DNA from: Rhodanobacter panaciterrae
Lineage (GTDB): Bacteria; Pseudomonadota; Gammaproteobacteria; Xanthomonadales; Rhodanobacteraceae
Assembly: GCF_014651895.1 (NCBI RefSeq)
Contig: NZ_BMXT01000001.1
Span: forward strand, 868,001 to 932,000
Length of the DNA: 64,000 nucleotides
Direction of reading: 5' to 3'
The notes under the pieces were generated by a model. It saw only the letters and a program-made list of their open reading frames with translations. It searched no databases and was not told the DNA's origin. The translations under genes and the position numbers were made by a program. The stretch's first letter is position 1. The number at the start of each line of letters is the position of its first letter. Positions 26,001 through 34,584 of this stretch are shown here, piece after piece.

Positions 26001-27125
26001 TCAGGCGGCCGGCAATCGGTTCAGGAAGCCACCGATGGCGCGACTGTAGTTTTCGATATCGACCAGGAACGCGTCGTGGCCCTGCGGCGAATCCAGTGCC
26101 ACGAATTCCACCTTGGCACCGGCGGCTTGCAAGCCTTCGGCGATCTGCTCCTGCTGCTGCAGCGGAAACAGGATGTCGGTACTGACGCCGATCACCATGG
26201 CCTGTTCGATATGGATGCGCTTGAGTCCTTCCAGCACGCTGCCGTGGCCGTATTCGGCGATGTCGAACCAGTCGCTGGCGCGCGACAGGTAGAGGTAGCT
26301 GTTCGGATCGAAGTTGCGCACGAAGCGCTGGGCGTGGCCTTCTAGATAGGACTCGACCTGGAACTCGCGACCGAACGGATTCTCGTCGCGCTGCTCCGGG
26401 TCGAGCCGGATGCGCGCGAAGCGGCCATTCCATTCCATCGCCGAGCGATAGGTGATCACGCCGAGCTTGCGCGCGATGCTCATGCCCAGGTCGGGATAGT
26501 TGCCGCCTTCCTTGGCGTGAATATCGTATTGGCCGTCGTTGAACTGCGGGTCGAGCCGGATCGCCTCGCGCTGCAGCGAACGGATCGCGATCGCGAATGG
26601 CTGCGCCTGCGGCGCGGTGTCCACGCTGATATGCGCGCGCACGCTGCCGGGGTGCAGCAGCATGTAGGCCAGCGCGCTCATGCCGCCCATCGAGCAGCCG
26701 ATCAGGCAGGCGAGTTGCGTAATGCCGAGGCTGCTGACGGCGGCGTGCGCGGCGTTGGCGACGTCTTCCAGCGCCAGCTCGGGAAACGTCAGCCGATAGG
26801 CTTCGCCGGTGGCTGGGTCGATCGAGGCGGGGCAGGTCGAGCCCTTGTCGCTGCCCAGCGAGTTCACGCAGATCACGAACCAGCGCGAGCTGTCGATCGC
26901 CTTGCCCGGGCCGGCCATGTCTTCCCACCAACCGGGCGTGGGATCTTCCTCGCACGACATCATGTGCGCGCTGGGCGACAGGCCGGTGAGTACCAGCACG
27001 GCATTGTCGCGGGCGGCGTTCAACGTACCCCAGGTTTCGTAGGCAACATGGGCGCCGTGCAGTTCGCCACCGCGTTTCATCGCGAACGGCGAGGGCAGTG
27101 CAAAATAGCGGCGCGCATCGCTCAT
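26001..27125 (-). CDS. MetX-family acyltransferase, probably serine O-succinyltransferase
   Basis: A 374-residue alpha/beta hydrolase of the homoserine O-acyltransferase (MetX) family. The nucleophile is Ser145 in IGCSMGGMSA; an Asp in the C-terminal region and the His in DSPQGHDAFLVD complete the triad. The acyl-pocket segment reads GLSPSAHMMS (residues 48-57) rather than the GDxH pattern of acetyltransferases. Xanthomonadales MetX homologues of this kind have been reported as L-serine O-succinyltransferases feeding cysteine synthesis, so serine is the more likely substrate than homoserine; this rests on lineage and motif, not on a test. The ATG lies 2 bp after the ccmI stop, so it is coupled to the ccm operon. 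A cysteine dioxygenase-like gene follows. Confidence 0.85.
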   Translation of the reverse strand: MSDARRYFALPSPFAMKRGGELHGAHVAYETWGTLNAARDNAVLVLTGLSPSAHMMSCEEDPTPGWWEDMAGPGKAIDSSRWFVICVNSLGSDKGSTCPASIDPATGEAYRLTFPELALEDVANAAHAAVSSLGITQLACLIGCSMGGMSALAYMLLHPGSVRAHISVDTAPQAQPFAIAIRSLQREAIRLDPQFNDGQYDIHAKEGGNYPDLGMSIARKLGVITYRSAMEWNGRFARIRLDPEQRDENPFGREFQVESYLEGHAQRFVRNFDPNSYLYLSRASDWFDIAEYGHGSVLEGLKRIHIEQAMVIGVSTDILFPLQQQEQIAEGLQAAGAKVEFVALDSPQGHDAFLVDIENYSRAIGGFLNRLPAA

Positions 27126-27127
27126 CG

Positions 27128-28180
27128 TCAGTGCACCTTGTCGATACTGATCTTGATTGGCGTCTTGCTGTCCACCGCCACGATGCCGGCGTCGCCTTCC
27201 AGATCACCGGGTTGCGCGATCGGCTGGCCGCTATGGCTGATCCGTGCGCCGACGAAGACGCGCGTGACCGAGGACAGTTTCATCGCCGGCGTCATCGCCA
27301 TCGCGTCGGTCAGGGTGACGCTGGCCGGCAACTGGCCGGCATCAAGTCTGGCGACAGCCAGCGGCATCGGTGGGCCGTTCTCCGCGCGGGCATAGACGAA
27401 TAGAACATCGCCCGGAGCCAGCTTGTCCTTCAGTGCCGGTGCCAGCGCGACCTGCACTTGCAACGCGGCACCTTGCGGCGCGGGCACGACGGCGCTGCTC
27501 GCGGCTTCAGCCGGTGTACCGCCAGCGCGAGCGTCGGCCACGGCGATCTGTTCGGCGACTGCCTTGGCCACGTTCGAGCCGGGTTCCAGTTGCGGTTGCA
27601 GCAGGCGCCAGGTGGCAGCGGCATGGCGGTATTCGCCGTGCTGGAAGTCGCTGATGCCGAGCAGCCACAGACCGCGCTGGCTGTCCGGATGCAATTGCAC
27701 GGCACGCTTGAGCAGGTCCAGTGCGCGGCCTTCGATCATGTGATCGCTGCGCGTCATTGAATCGTTCTCGGCCCAGCCAACCATCGCCTCGGCGTTGTTG
27801 GCATCGAGCTTCAGCACGTGGTCGTAGGCATCGCGCGCGGCGGCCGGATCGTGCTGCATGGCGCTGGTCTGTGCCAGCAGCATCCAGCCCTGCACATCGC
27901 CCGGTTGCTGGGTCAGGTGGGCGCGCAGTTCGTCGAGTGCCTGTTGCATGGTCAACGGCTGCGAGGCTTCAGCGGACACACCGTTGAGCGCAGCTGGCGT
28001 GCCTATCAGCAGGTACAGGCTGGCAGCCGACAGCGGCAGCACGAAGGCAATCGCCAGGGTCAGCGCAAACACGCCACGGCTGCGGCCAGACTTGCGGCCC
28101 TGGCGCACCAGCGGCAGCAGCAAGGCTGCCAGCGCCACAGCGATCATCACTGCAGCGGCTATGAAAAAAACGGTTTTCAC
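27128..28180 (-). CDS. ccmI: Cytochrome c maturation protein CcmI (TPR)
   Basis: A 350-residue CcmI, the chaperone that presents apocytochrome c to the haem ligation complex. Two N-terminal membrane helices (VFFIAAAVMIAVALAALLLPLV and VFALTLAIAFVLPLSAASLYLLIG) are followed by TPR repeats from about residue 80 (LRAHLTQQPGDVQGWMLLAQ, DHVLKLDANNAEAMVGWAE). The C-terminal ~130 residues form the periplasmic apocytochrome-interacting domain seen in long CcmI forms. The start overlaps the ccmH stop by 4 bp. Confidence 0.88.
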   Translation of the reverse strand: MKTVFFIAAAVMIAVALAALLLPLVRQGRKSGRSRGVFALTLAIAFVLPLSAASLYLLIGTPAALNGVSAEASQPLTMQQALDELRAHLTQQPGDVQGWMLLAQTSAMQHDPAAARDAYDHVLKLDANNAEAMVGWAENDSMTRSDHMIEGRALDLLKRAVQLHPDSQRGLWLLGISDFQHGEYRHAAATWRLLQPQLEPGSNVAKAVAEQIAVADARAGGTPAEAASSAVVPAPQGAALQVQVALAPALKDKLAPGDVLFVYARAENGPPMPLAVARLDAGQLPASVTLTDAMAMTPAMKLSSVTRVFVGARISHSGQPIAQPGDLEGDAGIVAVDSKTPIKISIDKVH

Positions 28181-28656
28181 CAGTCGTCCCCGTTATCGGT
28201 CGGCGTGCTGTCAATCAAGGCGTTGTCGGTCGAGGCTTCCGTGGCGACGGTGCCGCGCTGGCTGCGTTTGCGGATTGCCAGCAGTACCGCAGCGCCACCG
28301 CTGAGCAGGATCAGCAGCGGTCCGAACCACAGCAGCCAAGTGCCGGCGGTAAGTGGCGGGTCGTACAGCACGAAGTTGGAGTAGCGCGCGACCAGGTATT
28401 GCTTGATCTCGTCGTCGCTGCTGCCGTGCTGCATCATCTGGAAGATCTGGTTGCGCAGGTCGCGCGCGATCGGCGCGTTGGAGTCGGCCAGCGTCTCGTT
28501 CTGGCACATCGGGCAACGCAGTTGCTGGGTGAGGTGCTGAAAGCGCAACTCCTGCGCATGGTCGGCGAACGGCATCGGCTCGATCGCCTGTGCGTGGGCC
28601 ATGCCCGCGCACGCCAGCAGCATCACCAGCAGCATGCGAATGAGGCTGCGCGTCAT
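28177..28656 (-). CDS. ccmH: Cytochrome c maturation thioredoxin-like protein CcmH
   Basis: A 159-residue CcmH (CcmL) with a signal peptide (LIRMLLVMLLACAGMAHA), the redox motif LRCPMCQN (C48, C51) in the three-helix domain and one C-terminal membrane helix (AGTWLLWFGPLLILLSGGAAVLL). It keeps the apocytochrome CxxCH thiols reduced with CcmG. It corresponds to the N-terminal half of the E. coli CcmH fusion; the other half is the separate ccmI here. It overlaps both neighbours by 4 bp. Confidence 0.93.
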   Translation of the reverse strand: MTRSLIRMLLVMLLACAGMAHAQAIEPMPFADHAQELRFQHLTQQLRCPMCQNETLADSNAPIARDLRNQIFQMMQHGSSDDEIKQYLVARYSNFVLYDPPLTAGTWLLWFGPLLILLSGGAAVLLAIRKRSQRGTVATEASTDNALIDSTPTDNGDDW

Positions 28657-29198
28657 GGCTGGGCCTCGCGTGCCATCGCGGCAATCGCCGGTTTCAGTTC
28701 CCTAGCCACCACGTCGGGCGTGAGCGGACCAATGTGCTTGTAGCGGATCATGCCCTTCGCATCGATCAGGAAACTTTCCGGTGCGCCATACACGCCGAAG
28801 TCGATCGCGGTGTGACCCGGTTCGTCGGCAATCAGCAGGTTGTACGGATTGCCGTGTTCGGCCAGCCAGCGTTTCGCATCGGCCGGCGCGTCCTTGTAGT
28901 TGTAGCCGACCAGTTGCACGCCGAGACTAGGGCCTTCAGCTTCCAATACCGGATGCTCCACGCCGCATTCGACACACCAGCTGGCGAACACATTGAGCAG
29001 GTAGGGCTGGCCGAGCAGGTCGGCCTTGCTGACCGTTTGCGTGGGTTCGTACAGCTTGGGCAGGTTGAACGCGGGCGCCGGCTTGTCGAGCAGCGGCGAC
29101 GGGATCGCGTTCTGGTCGTGCTGGGTGTTCCACCAGATGCCGAAGCCGAACAGCAGCACCAGCAGCATGAAACCGAAGAACGGCAGCAACCGGTTCAT
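28653..29198 (-). CDS. ccmG: Thiol:disulfide interchange protein DsbE/CcmG
   Basis: A 181-residue membrane-anchored thioredoxin. It has an N-terminal helix (FFGFMLLVLLFGFGIWW), the active site FASWCVECGVEHP (C75, C78) and the YNYKDAPADAKRWL and GAPESFLID segments that distinguish CcmG from other thioredoxins. It reduces apocytochrome c or CcmH in the periplasm. The start at 29198 gives the membrane anchor at the N terminus and overlaps the ccmF stop by 4 bp. Confidence 0.93.
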   Translation of the reverse strand: MNRLLPFFGFMLLVLLFGFGIWWNTQHDQNAIPSPLLDKPAPAFNLPKLYEPTQTVSKADLLGQPYLLNVFASWCVECGVEHPVLEAEGPSLGVQLVGYNYKDAPADAKRWLAEHGNPYNLLIADEPGHTAIDFGVYGAPESFLIDAKGMIRYKHIGPLTPDVVARELKPAIAAMAREAQP

Positions 29199-31171
29199 GC
29201 GTGTGTTTCCTGTACCTGCAGGCCCGCCGCAGCGGCTTCCGTTTTCGCAGCGCGCTTGATGCGGAAGCGCTTGTCGCCGGCGCAGACGAAACCGCCCAGC
29301 ATCATCAGCAGACCACCGCCCCAGATCCAGCGGATGAACGGCTTGTAGTACAGCCGCAGCGACCATGCGCCTTCGATGTTGCCGGTATCCATCGGCTCGC
29401 CCAGTGCCACGTACAGGTCGCGGAAGACGCCGGCGTCCACCGCCGACTCGGTTTGCACCTGGCCACGCAGATAAGTCCGCTTCTGCGGATGCATCACGGC
29501 GACCGCCTTGCTGTCGCGGGTGACCGTGACCACGCCTTGATCGGCGCGCCAGTTCGGACCCGTCGCACGGTGTACGCCGTCGAAGCGGAAATCGTAGCCG
29601 CCGATGTGCTGGGTCTGGCCCGGCGCCATCCGCACGTCGCTGGTCACGCTGAGCGATTCGGACAGCAGCACGCCGGCCACGAACACGCCCACGCCCAGAT
29701 GCGCCAGCAGCATGCCGGCCATCTCAGCCGGATAACGGCGGCCGCGCGGCACTTCGCGCCAGCGCTTGATCGCGTACAGCAGCACGCCGACGGTAAGCCA
29801 GACCAGCGACGCCACGCCGGCGATCGCCTTGAGATGGCCGTCGACGAAGAACGCCGCCACGATCGCGCACGCCGCCGCGGCGATGCCTGCGCGCAACAGC
29901 ACCTGCTTCAGCACCGGTGTGTCGCCCTTGCCCCAGCGCAGGAACGGTCCGAACGGCAACAGCAGCACCACCGGCAGCATCAACAGCGGGAACAGGAAGC
30001 CGAAGTAGGGCGGTCCGACCGAGACGCGGCCCAGATTCAGCGCATCGCCGATCAGCGGGAACAGTGTGCCCAGCAGCACCATCGCGGCAGCCACTGCGAA
30101 CATCAGGTTGCCGATCAGCAACACGGTCTCGCGTGATACGACCTTGAACGGTTTGCCGCCTGCCACCTTCGGTGCGCGCAGCGCGTACAACAGCAGCGAG
30201 CCGCCGACCACGATGGTCAGGAACGCCAGAATGAAGATGCCGCGGCGCGGATCGGAGGCGAACGCATGCACCGAGGTGAGCACGCCCGAGCGCACCAGGA
30301 AGGTACCGAGCAGACTCAGCGAGAACGCGAAGATCGACAACAAGATCGTCCACGCACGCAGCGAGCCGCGCTTCTCGGTGATCGCCTGCGCATGGATCAG
30401 ACCCAGACCCACCAGCCATGGCATGAAGCTGGCGTTTTCCACCGGGTCCCAGAACCACCAGCCGCCCCAGCCCAGTTCCGCGTAGGCCCACCAGCTGCCG
30501 GCGACGATGCCGCAGGTGAGGAAGGCCCACGCGATATTCGTCCACGGCCGCGCCCAGCGCACCCATGCCTGTTCCAGCTCGCCGCCGAGCAGGGCGGCGA
30601 TCGAGAACGCGAACGCCACCGAGAAACCGACGTAGCCCATGTACAGCATCGGTGGGTGGAACGTCATGCCCGGATCCTGCAACACCGGATTCAGGTCTGC
30701 GCCATCGCCAGGCATCGGCAGCAGTCGTCCGAACGGATCGGAAGTGAAGATGATGAAGGCGAGGAAGCCCACCGCGATCAGGCCCATCACCGCGATCACG
30801 CGCGAGGCGAATACTTCGGGCAGCTTCTGGCTGAACGCGACCAGCGCCACCGTCCATATATTGAGAATCAGGATCCACAGCAGCAGCGAACCTTCATGCG
30901 CGCCCCACACCGCGGCGATGCGGTAGTACCACGGCAGCGCCAGGTTCGAATTGTCGGCCACGTACTGCACCGAGAAGTCGAAGCGCAGGAACGCCCACGC
31001 CAGGATGCCGAACGCGAAGGCCACGAAAACAGCCTGACCCGCCGCGGCCGGACGCGCCACTGCCATCAGCGCACGATTGCCGCGCCACGCGCCGACCAGC
31101 GGCAGGATGCTCTGCGCCAGCGCCAGCAGCAGGGCGAGGATCAGCGCGAGCTGGCCAAGTTCCGGCGTCAT
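29195..31171 (-). CDS. ccmF: Cytochrome c haem lyase subunit CcmF
   Basis: A 658-residue polytopic protein with about 15 membrane segments. The haem-handling WWD domain is clear ([21 protein letters not shown] region, about residues 230-250), and His-containing loops of the family flank it. Together with CcmH and CcmI it ligates haem to apocytochrome c. It overlaps ccmE and ccmG by 4 bp each. Length is normal. Confidence 0.95.
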   Translation of the reverse strand: MTPELGQLALILALLLALAQSILPLVGAWRGNRALMAVARPAAAGQAVFVAFAFGILAWAFLRFDFSVQYVADNSNLALPWYYRIAAVWGAHEGSLLLWILILNIWTVALVAFSQKLPEVFASRVIAVMGLIAVGFLAFIIFTSDPFGRLLPMPGDGADLNPVLQDPGMTFHPPMLYMGYVGFSVAFAFSIAALLGGELEQAWVRWARPWTNIAWAFLTCGIVAGSWWAYAELGWGGWWFWDPVENASFMPWLVGLGLIHAQAITEKRGSLRAWTILLSIFAFSLSLLGTFLVRSGVLTSVHAFASDPRRGIFILAFLTIVVGGSLLLYALRAPKVAGGKPFKVVSRETVLLIGNLMFAVAAAMVLLGTLFPLIGDALNLGRVSVGPPYFGFLFPLLMLPVVLLLPFGPFLRWGKGDTPVLKQVLLRAGIAAAACAIVAAFFVDGHLKAIAGVASLVWLTVGVLLYAIKRWREVPRGRRYPAEMAGMLLAHLGVGVFVAGVLLSESLSVTSDVRMAPGQTQHIGGYDFRFDGVHRATGPNWRADQGVVTVTRDSKAVAVMHPQKRTYLRGQVQTESAVDAGVFRDLYVALGEPMDTGNIEGAWSLRLYYKPFIRWIWGGGLLMMLGGFVCAGDKRFRIKRAAKTEAAAAGLQVQETHA

Positions 31172-31644
31172 GGCATCTTGTCCTGTACGGCGGTTTCCTC
31201 TTCGATCTTCTTGTCCGCATGCGCCTTCGCCATCGCGTCCTTCAGCTCTTTCGGCATGTAGGTCTCGTCATGCTTGGCCAGCACTTCGGTGGCGATGAAG
31301 TGCGCATTGTCCATGTGCCCGGTGGCGATCACCGACTGGTTGTCGCGGAACAGGTCCGGCAGGATGCCGGTGTATTCGACGGGCATCGCGCCGCCGGCAT
31401 CGACCACGGTGAAGGTGACCTTGAGCGAGTCGTTGCTGCGCTGGATCGAGCCGGCCTTGACCATGCCGCCGAGGCGGAACGTCTTGTAGCTGCCCGCTTC
31501 ACCCGATTGCACCTGACTCGGGGTGAGCAGGTAGTTCATGTTGTTCTGCAGCGCCAGCACGACCAGTACCGCAGCGATGGCAGCTGCGACGAGGATCGAC
31601 ACCACGATGGTGAGTCGGCGTTTGCGGGTGGGATTCATGGGCAT
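31168..31644 (-). CDS. ccmE: Haem chaperone CcmE
   Basis: A 158-residue haem chaperone with an N-terminal membrane anchor ([22 protein letters not shown]) and a periplasmic OB-fold. The His that binds haem covalently is H125 in [10 protein letters not shown], with the conserved Tyr four residues on. A second ATG at 31638 (MNPTRKRR) is an equally natural start, and neither has a strong ribosome binding site. The stop overlaps the ccmF start by 4 bp. Confidence 0.94.
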   Translation of the reverse strand: MPMNPTRKRRLTIVVSILVAAAIAAVLVVLALQNNMNYLLTPSQVQSGEAGSYKTFRLGGMVKAGSIQRSNDSLKVTFTVVDAGGAMPVEYTGILPDLFRDNQSVIATGHMDNAHFIATEVLAKHDETYMPKELKDAMAKAHADKKIEEETAVQDKMP

Positions 31645-31662
31645 GGTCGAGAGCCGCCCCCG

Positions 31663-31902
31663 TCAAGGGGAAAGTGGAGTGGAGTTGCCGCCGGCACGAT
31701 CCTGTCGTGCCTGTTGACGCGACAGCCGTGCGCGGAGTTCCCGCAGCACGCGGCGACGGCGCAGGCGCGGTGCGATGGTGTCGGCGATCAGCACGATGAA
31801 GAACAGTGCGTAGGCCGGCCACACGTAGATGGCATAACCACCCATCCTGAAAAAAGCGGCGGCATCGCCGCTCACGGCAAGGAACGTCTGCACGGTGCTC
31901 AT
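31663..31902 (-). CDS. ccmD: Haem exporter protein CcmD
   Basis: A 79-residue small protein with one membrane helix (GGYAIYVWPAYALFFIVLIADTIAP) followed by a strongly basic tail (RLRRRRVLRELRARL), the standard CcmD layout. It helps release holo-CcmE from the CcmABC complex. The ATG overlaps the ccmC stop (ATGA). The C-terminal extension of about 20 residues is longer than in E. coli CcmD. Confidence 0.88.
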   Translation of the reverse strand: MSTVQTFLAVSGDAAAFFRMGGYAIYVWPAYALFFIVLIADTIAPRLRRRRVLRELRARLSRQQARQDRAGGNSTPLSP

Positions 31903-32657
31903 GATTTCGCCTCGTCTTCGGCGATCTTGCGCACCCAATCCTTGCCGCCTTCCAGCGCCAGCAGGTCGGTGCGCACGCGGCGGAACAGGCTGGCGGCGTA
32001 ATAGAACTTGGTCGCCAGCATCATCGTCAGCAGCGGCCACAGCATGTCCCAGGACATCTTGGACTGGCCGAACACGTTGATCGTGCTGCCCTGGTGCAAG
32101 GTGTTCCACCAGTTCACCGAGAAATGCACGATCGGCACGTTGATGATGCCGATGATCGCCAGGAAGGCGGCGGCGCGCGCGCCCTGGCGACGATCCTCAA
32201 ACGCGTGATACAGCCCGATCACGCCGAGATAGAGGAACAGCAGCACCAGCTCGGAGGTGAGCCGGGCGTCCCAGGTCCACCAGGTGCCCCACATCGGCTT
32301 GCCCCACAGCGAACCGGTGATCAGGGTGATGAAGGTGAACGCCGCGCCGATCGGCGCCGATTCCATCGCCACCACCTCGGCCAGCTTGATCCGCCACACC
32401 AGTGCGATGAACGCAGCCACGCCCATCACCGCATAGATGAACATGCTCATCTCGGCGCTGGGCACATGGATGAAGATGATCCGGTAGGCGTCGCCCTGCT
32501 GGTAGTCGGCCGGCGCCAGCACCAGCCCGCCGTACAGCGCGATCGCGCCCAGCAACAACGCCAGCGTCATCGCCCACGGCTGCAGTGTGCCGGCGAAACG
32601 GTAGAACGTCGGCGGCGAGCCGAGTTTGTGCAACCAGAGTGGAATCCAGTTAGACAT
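31899..32657 (-). CDS. ccmC: Haem exporter permease CcmC
   Basis: A 252-residue membrane protein with six predicted helices and the WWD motif (WGTWWTWDARLTSELVLL region, about residues 120-137), plus two His residues flanking it that coordinate haem (HVPSAEMSMFI and VHFSVNWWNTLHQG). It transfers haem to CcmE. Start ATG at 32657; it lies 6 bp after ccmB. Confidence 0.94.
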   Translation of the reverse strand: MSNWIPLWLHKLGSPPTFYRFAGTLQPWAMTLALLLGAIALYGGLVLAPADYQQGDAYRIIFIHVPSAEMSMFIYAVMGVAAFIALVWRIKLAEVVAMESAPIGAAFTFITLITGSLWGKPMWGTWWTWDARLTSELVLLFLYLGVIGLYHAFEDRRQGARAAAFLAIIGIINVPIVHFSVNWWNTLHQGSTINVFGQSKMSWDMLWPLLTMMLATKFYYAASLFRRVRTDLLALEGGKDWVRKIAEDEAKS

Positions 32658-32663
32658 GAGTCG

Positions 32664-33350
32664 TTAGGCGTCCAGGGCAATACGAAGGGCGGCGGCACAG
32701 GCCAGTGGCGCCAACACCACAGCCAGCACCAAGGCGGCAGCGAGCCAGCTGATCGGCGCGAGCCACGGCAATCCCTGCTGGGCGGCTGCCACGGCACCCG
32801 CGGCAAAGATCACTGCGGGCACGCATAAAGGCAGCAACATCAAGGCGAGCAGCATACCAGAGCGCCGGGTGCCGGCCGTCAGCGCAACCAGCACCGCACC
32901 GAGCAGGCTGAGCAGCGGCGTGGCCAGCAACAGCGCCAGCAGCAGCACCGGAATCACCGCGCCGGGCAGATGCAGCATCGCGGCCATCAAGGGCGCGATC
33001 ACGATCAGCGGCAAGGCCGTGGTGATCCAGTGGGCGAGGATCTTCATGCCCAGCATCAGTGCCAGCGGCTGCGGTGCCATGACCAGTTGTTCCAGCGAGC
33101 CGTCCTCGATATCGCTGGAGAACATCGCATCCAGCGCCAGCAGCATCGCCAGCAACACGGTGACCAGCACCACGCCGCCGGCGATCCGCTGCAGCAGCGT
33201 GTCCTCCGGCCCCAGCGCGAACGGGAACAGCATCGTCACGATCAACGCGTACAGCACCGGCATCGCGATGTCGCCGCGCCGGCGCCAGGCCAGGGTGAGG
33301 TCGCGCCGCAGCATCGCCGTGCAGGCGGCAAGGAGGCCTGCACGGTTCAT
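32664..33350 (-). CDS. ccmB: Haem exporter permease CcmB
   Basis: A 228-residue integral membrane protein of the CcmB family with six predicted helices. Family signatures include the RDLTLAWRRRGD start and the DIEDGSLEQLVMAPQPL segment between helices 2 and 3. With CcmA it forms the ABC transporter that powers release of CcmE-haem. The start at 33350 is preceded by GGAG at 7-nt spacing, and this site lies within the outer arm of a palindromic repeat that occupies the ccmA-ccmB gap. Confidence 0.92.
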   Translation of the reverse strand: MNRAGLLAACTAMLRRDLTLAWRRRGDIAMPVLYALIVTMLFPFALGPEDTLLQRIAGGVVLVTVLLAMLLALDAMFSSDIEDGSLEQLVMAPQPLALMLGMKILAHWITTALPLIVIAPLMAAMLHLPGAVIPVLLLALLLATPLLSLLGAVLVALTAGTRRSGMLLALMLLPLCVPAVIFAAGAVAAAQQGLPWLAPISWLAAALVLAVVLAPLACAAALRIALDA

Positions 33351-33359
33351 GATTTTTCT

Positions 33360-33452
33360 CCCTCCCCTGCGTGCAGGGGAGGGTTGGGGAGGGGTAAGGC
33401 TCTCCCGCGAGAGCGAACCCCCTCCCAGCCTCCCCCTGCTTGCAGGGGGAGG
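33360..33452. repeat. Paired palindromic repeat between ccmA and ccmB
   Basis: Two perfect hairpins: CCCTCCCCTGC-GT-GCAGGGGAGGG at 33360-33383 and CCTCCCCCTGC-TT-GCAGGGGGAGG at 33429-33452, separated by 45 nt. The same kind of pair occurs at 53182-53282 (the second hairpin differs only in its loop) and a shorter relative at 50280-50408. REP/BIME-like element placed inside the ccm operon. Confidence 0.9.
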
Positions 33453-33476
33453 AGCCAATACATGAGGCGCTGCGTA

Positions 33477-34112
33477 TCAATCATGCATGCGAATCCGTCG
33501 CGGCTCGCCGCCATGGAAACTCATCGTGCCATGACTGGTGACCAGCGCCGCGCCGCCGGCATCGGTGTGTTTTTCCAGCAAGTCGTTCACCAGCGCGATG
33601 CCGATGCGGTCAAGGTTCGCGTACGGCTCGTCGAGCAGCCACAACGTGGCTGGCAGCAACAGCAGCCGCGCGAGTGCGGCGCGCTTCTTCTGGCCGGCCG
33701 ACAGGCGGCGCACCGGTTCGTCTTCGTAACCGCGCAGGCCGATCTCGGCCAGCACCGCCGTCACACTGACGCCGTCGCGGCAGCCATGCAGGCCGGCGGC
33801 GATCTGCAGGTTCTCGCGTGGACTGAGATCGGCCTTCAGGCCGAGCTGGTGGCCGAGAAACAGGATTTCGCCTGCGCAGGTGTCGCGCTGCAGCGGCTCG
33901 CCGCGCCAGTGCAGTTCGCCCTCGCCGACATGCAGCAGGCCGGCGAGGATGCGCAGCAAGGTGGTCTTGCCGCTGCCATTGTCGCCCTCGACCAGCGCCA
34001 GTTCGCCCGCGTGCAACTGGAAATCCAGTGGCGCGAACACCGGTTCGTCCTGGCGTAGGAAACTCAGGGCCCGCGCTTCAAGCAGGGACACAGTGGGATT
34101 TGCGGCGGTCAT
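33477..34112 (-). CDS. ccmA: Haem exporter ATP-binding protein CcmA
   Basis: A 211-residue ABC ATPase with Walker A GDNGSGKTT, signature LSAGQKKRAALARL, Walker B LWLLDEPYANLD and switch His in TSHG. The short length, the KKR in the signature motif and the C-terminal HGGEPRRI are typical of CcmA. The start at 34112 is an ATG with AAGG close upstream; a TTG at 34130 is possible. It opens the ccm operon, 61 bp after a DUF3293 gene. Confidence 0.93.
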   Translation of the reverse strand: MTAANPTVSLLEARALSFLRQDEPVFAPLDFQLHAGELALVEGDNGSGKTTLLRILAGLLHVGEGELHWRGEPLQRDTCAGEILFLGHQLGLKADLSPRENLQIAAGLHGCRDGVSVTAVLAEIGLRGYEDEPVRRLSAGQKKRAALARLLLLPATLWLLDEPYANLDRIGIALVNDLLEKHTDAGGAALVTSHGTMSFHGGEPRRIRMHD

Positions 34113-34173
34113 TGCCTTGATTGTCCGCAATGCCGATGGCGCTTGTCCATGCGGCGTGCTGCCGCTGACCGGG

Positions 34174-34584
34174 TCACTCCAGCACGCGCAAGTGGGCGAT
34201 GCTGTTGGCGTGGCCGTGGATGTAGGCCAGTTGTTCGTGACGCCTGGCCAGTGCGTCCAGCGTGGCGATGTCGGGGCCGATCACGAACAGGCTGGGTTCG
34301 CTCCAGCCGGTGCGGCCGATGCCGATCGCCGGATGGATCACGGCTTCGGGCCATGCGCGCAGCGCGCCCAGCAATTCGCGTTGTGCGGCGAGATTGTCCG
34401 CGGGTGCGCGTGTCGTCTCCGCGCGGGGATTCCATGCGGTGATGAAACCCCAGCAGCGTGCGCCGACCAGCGCCTGCAGCGATGACGGCAGTGGCTGGTC
34501 GATGCGGATGTCGGCCCATTCCGCCGCGTCGATGCAGACGAGGTAGTCGGTGGCGCGGAACGCGTCGAGCAGCGCCCTATCCAT
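34174..34584 (-). CDS. DUF3293 domain-containing protein
   Basis: A 136-residue protein with the pattern of DUF3293: an N-terminal FRATDYLV segment, GFITAWNPRAETT near residue 47 and the EPSLFVIG strand near 100. No catalytic residues are known. The start codon overlaps the 3' end of kmo by 8 bp, so it is probably translated together with that gene. Confidence 0.75.
   Translation of the reverse strand: MDRALLDAFRATDYLVCIDAAEWADIRIDQPLPSSLQALVGARCWGFITAWNPRAETTRAPADNLAAQRELLGALRAWPEAVIHPAIGIGRTGWSEPSLFVIGPDIATLDALARRHEQLAYIHGHANSIAHLRVLE

Noticed and set aside
33360-33452. CRISPR repeats or a toxin-antitoxin hairpin region
   Set aside because: Only two hairpins with unequal spacing and no spacer array; REP-like palindromes explain them better.
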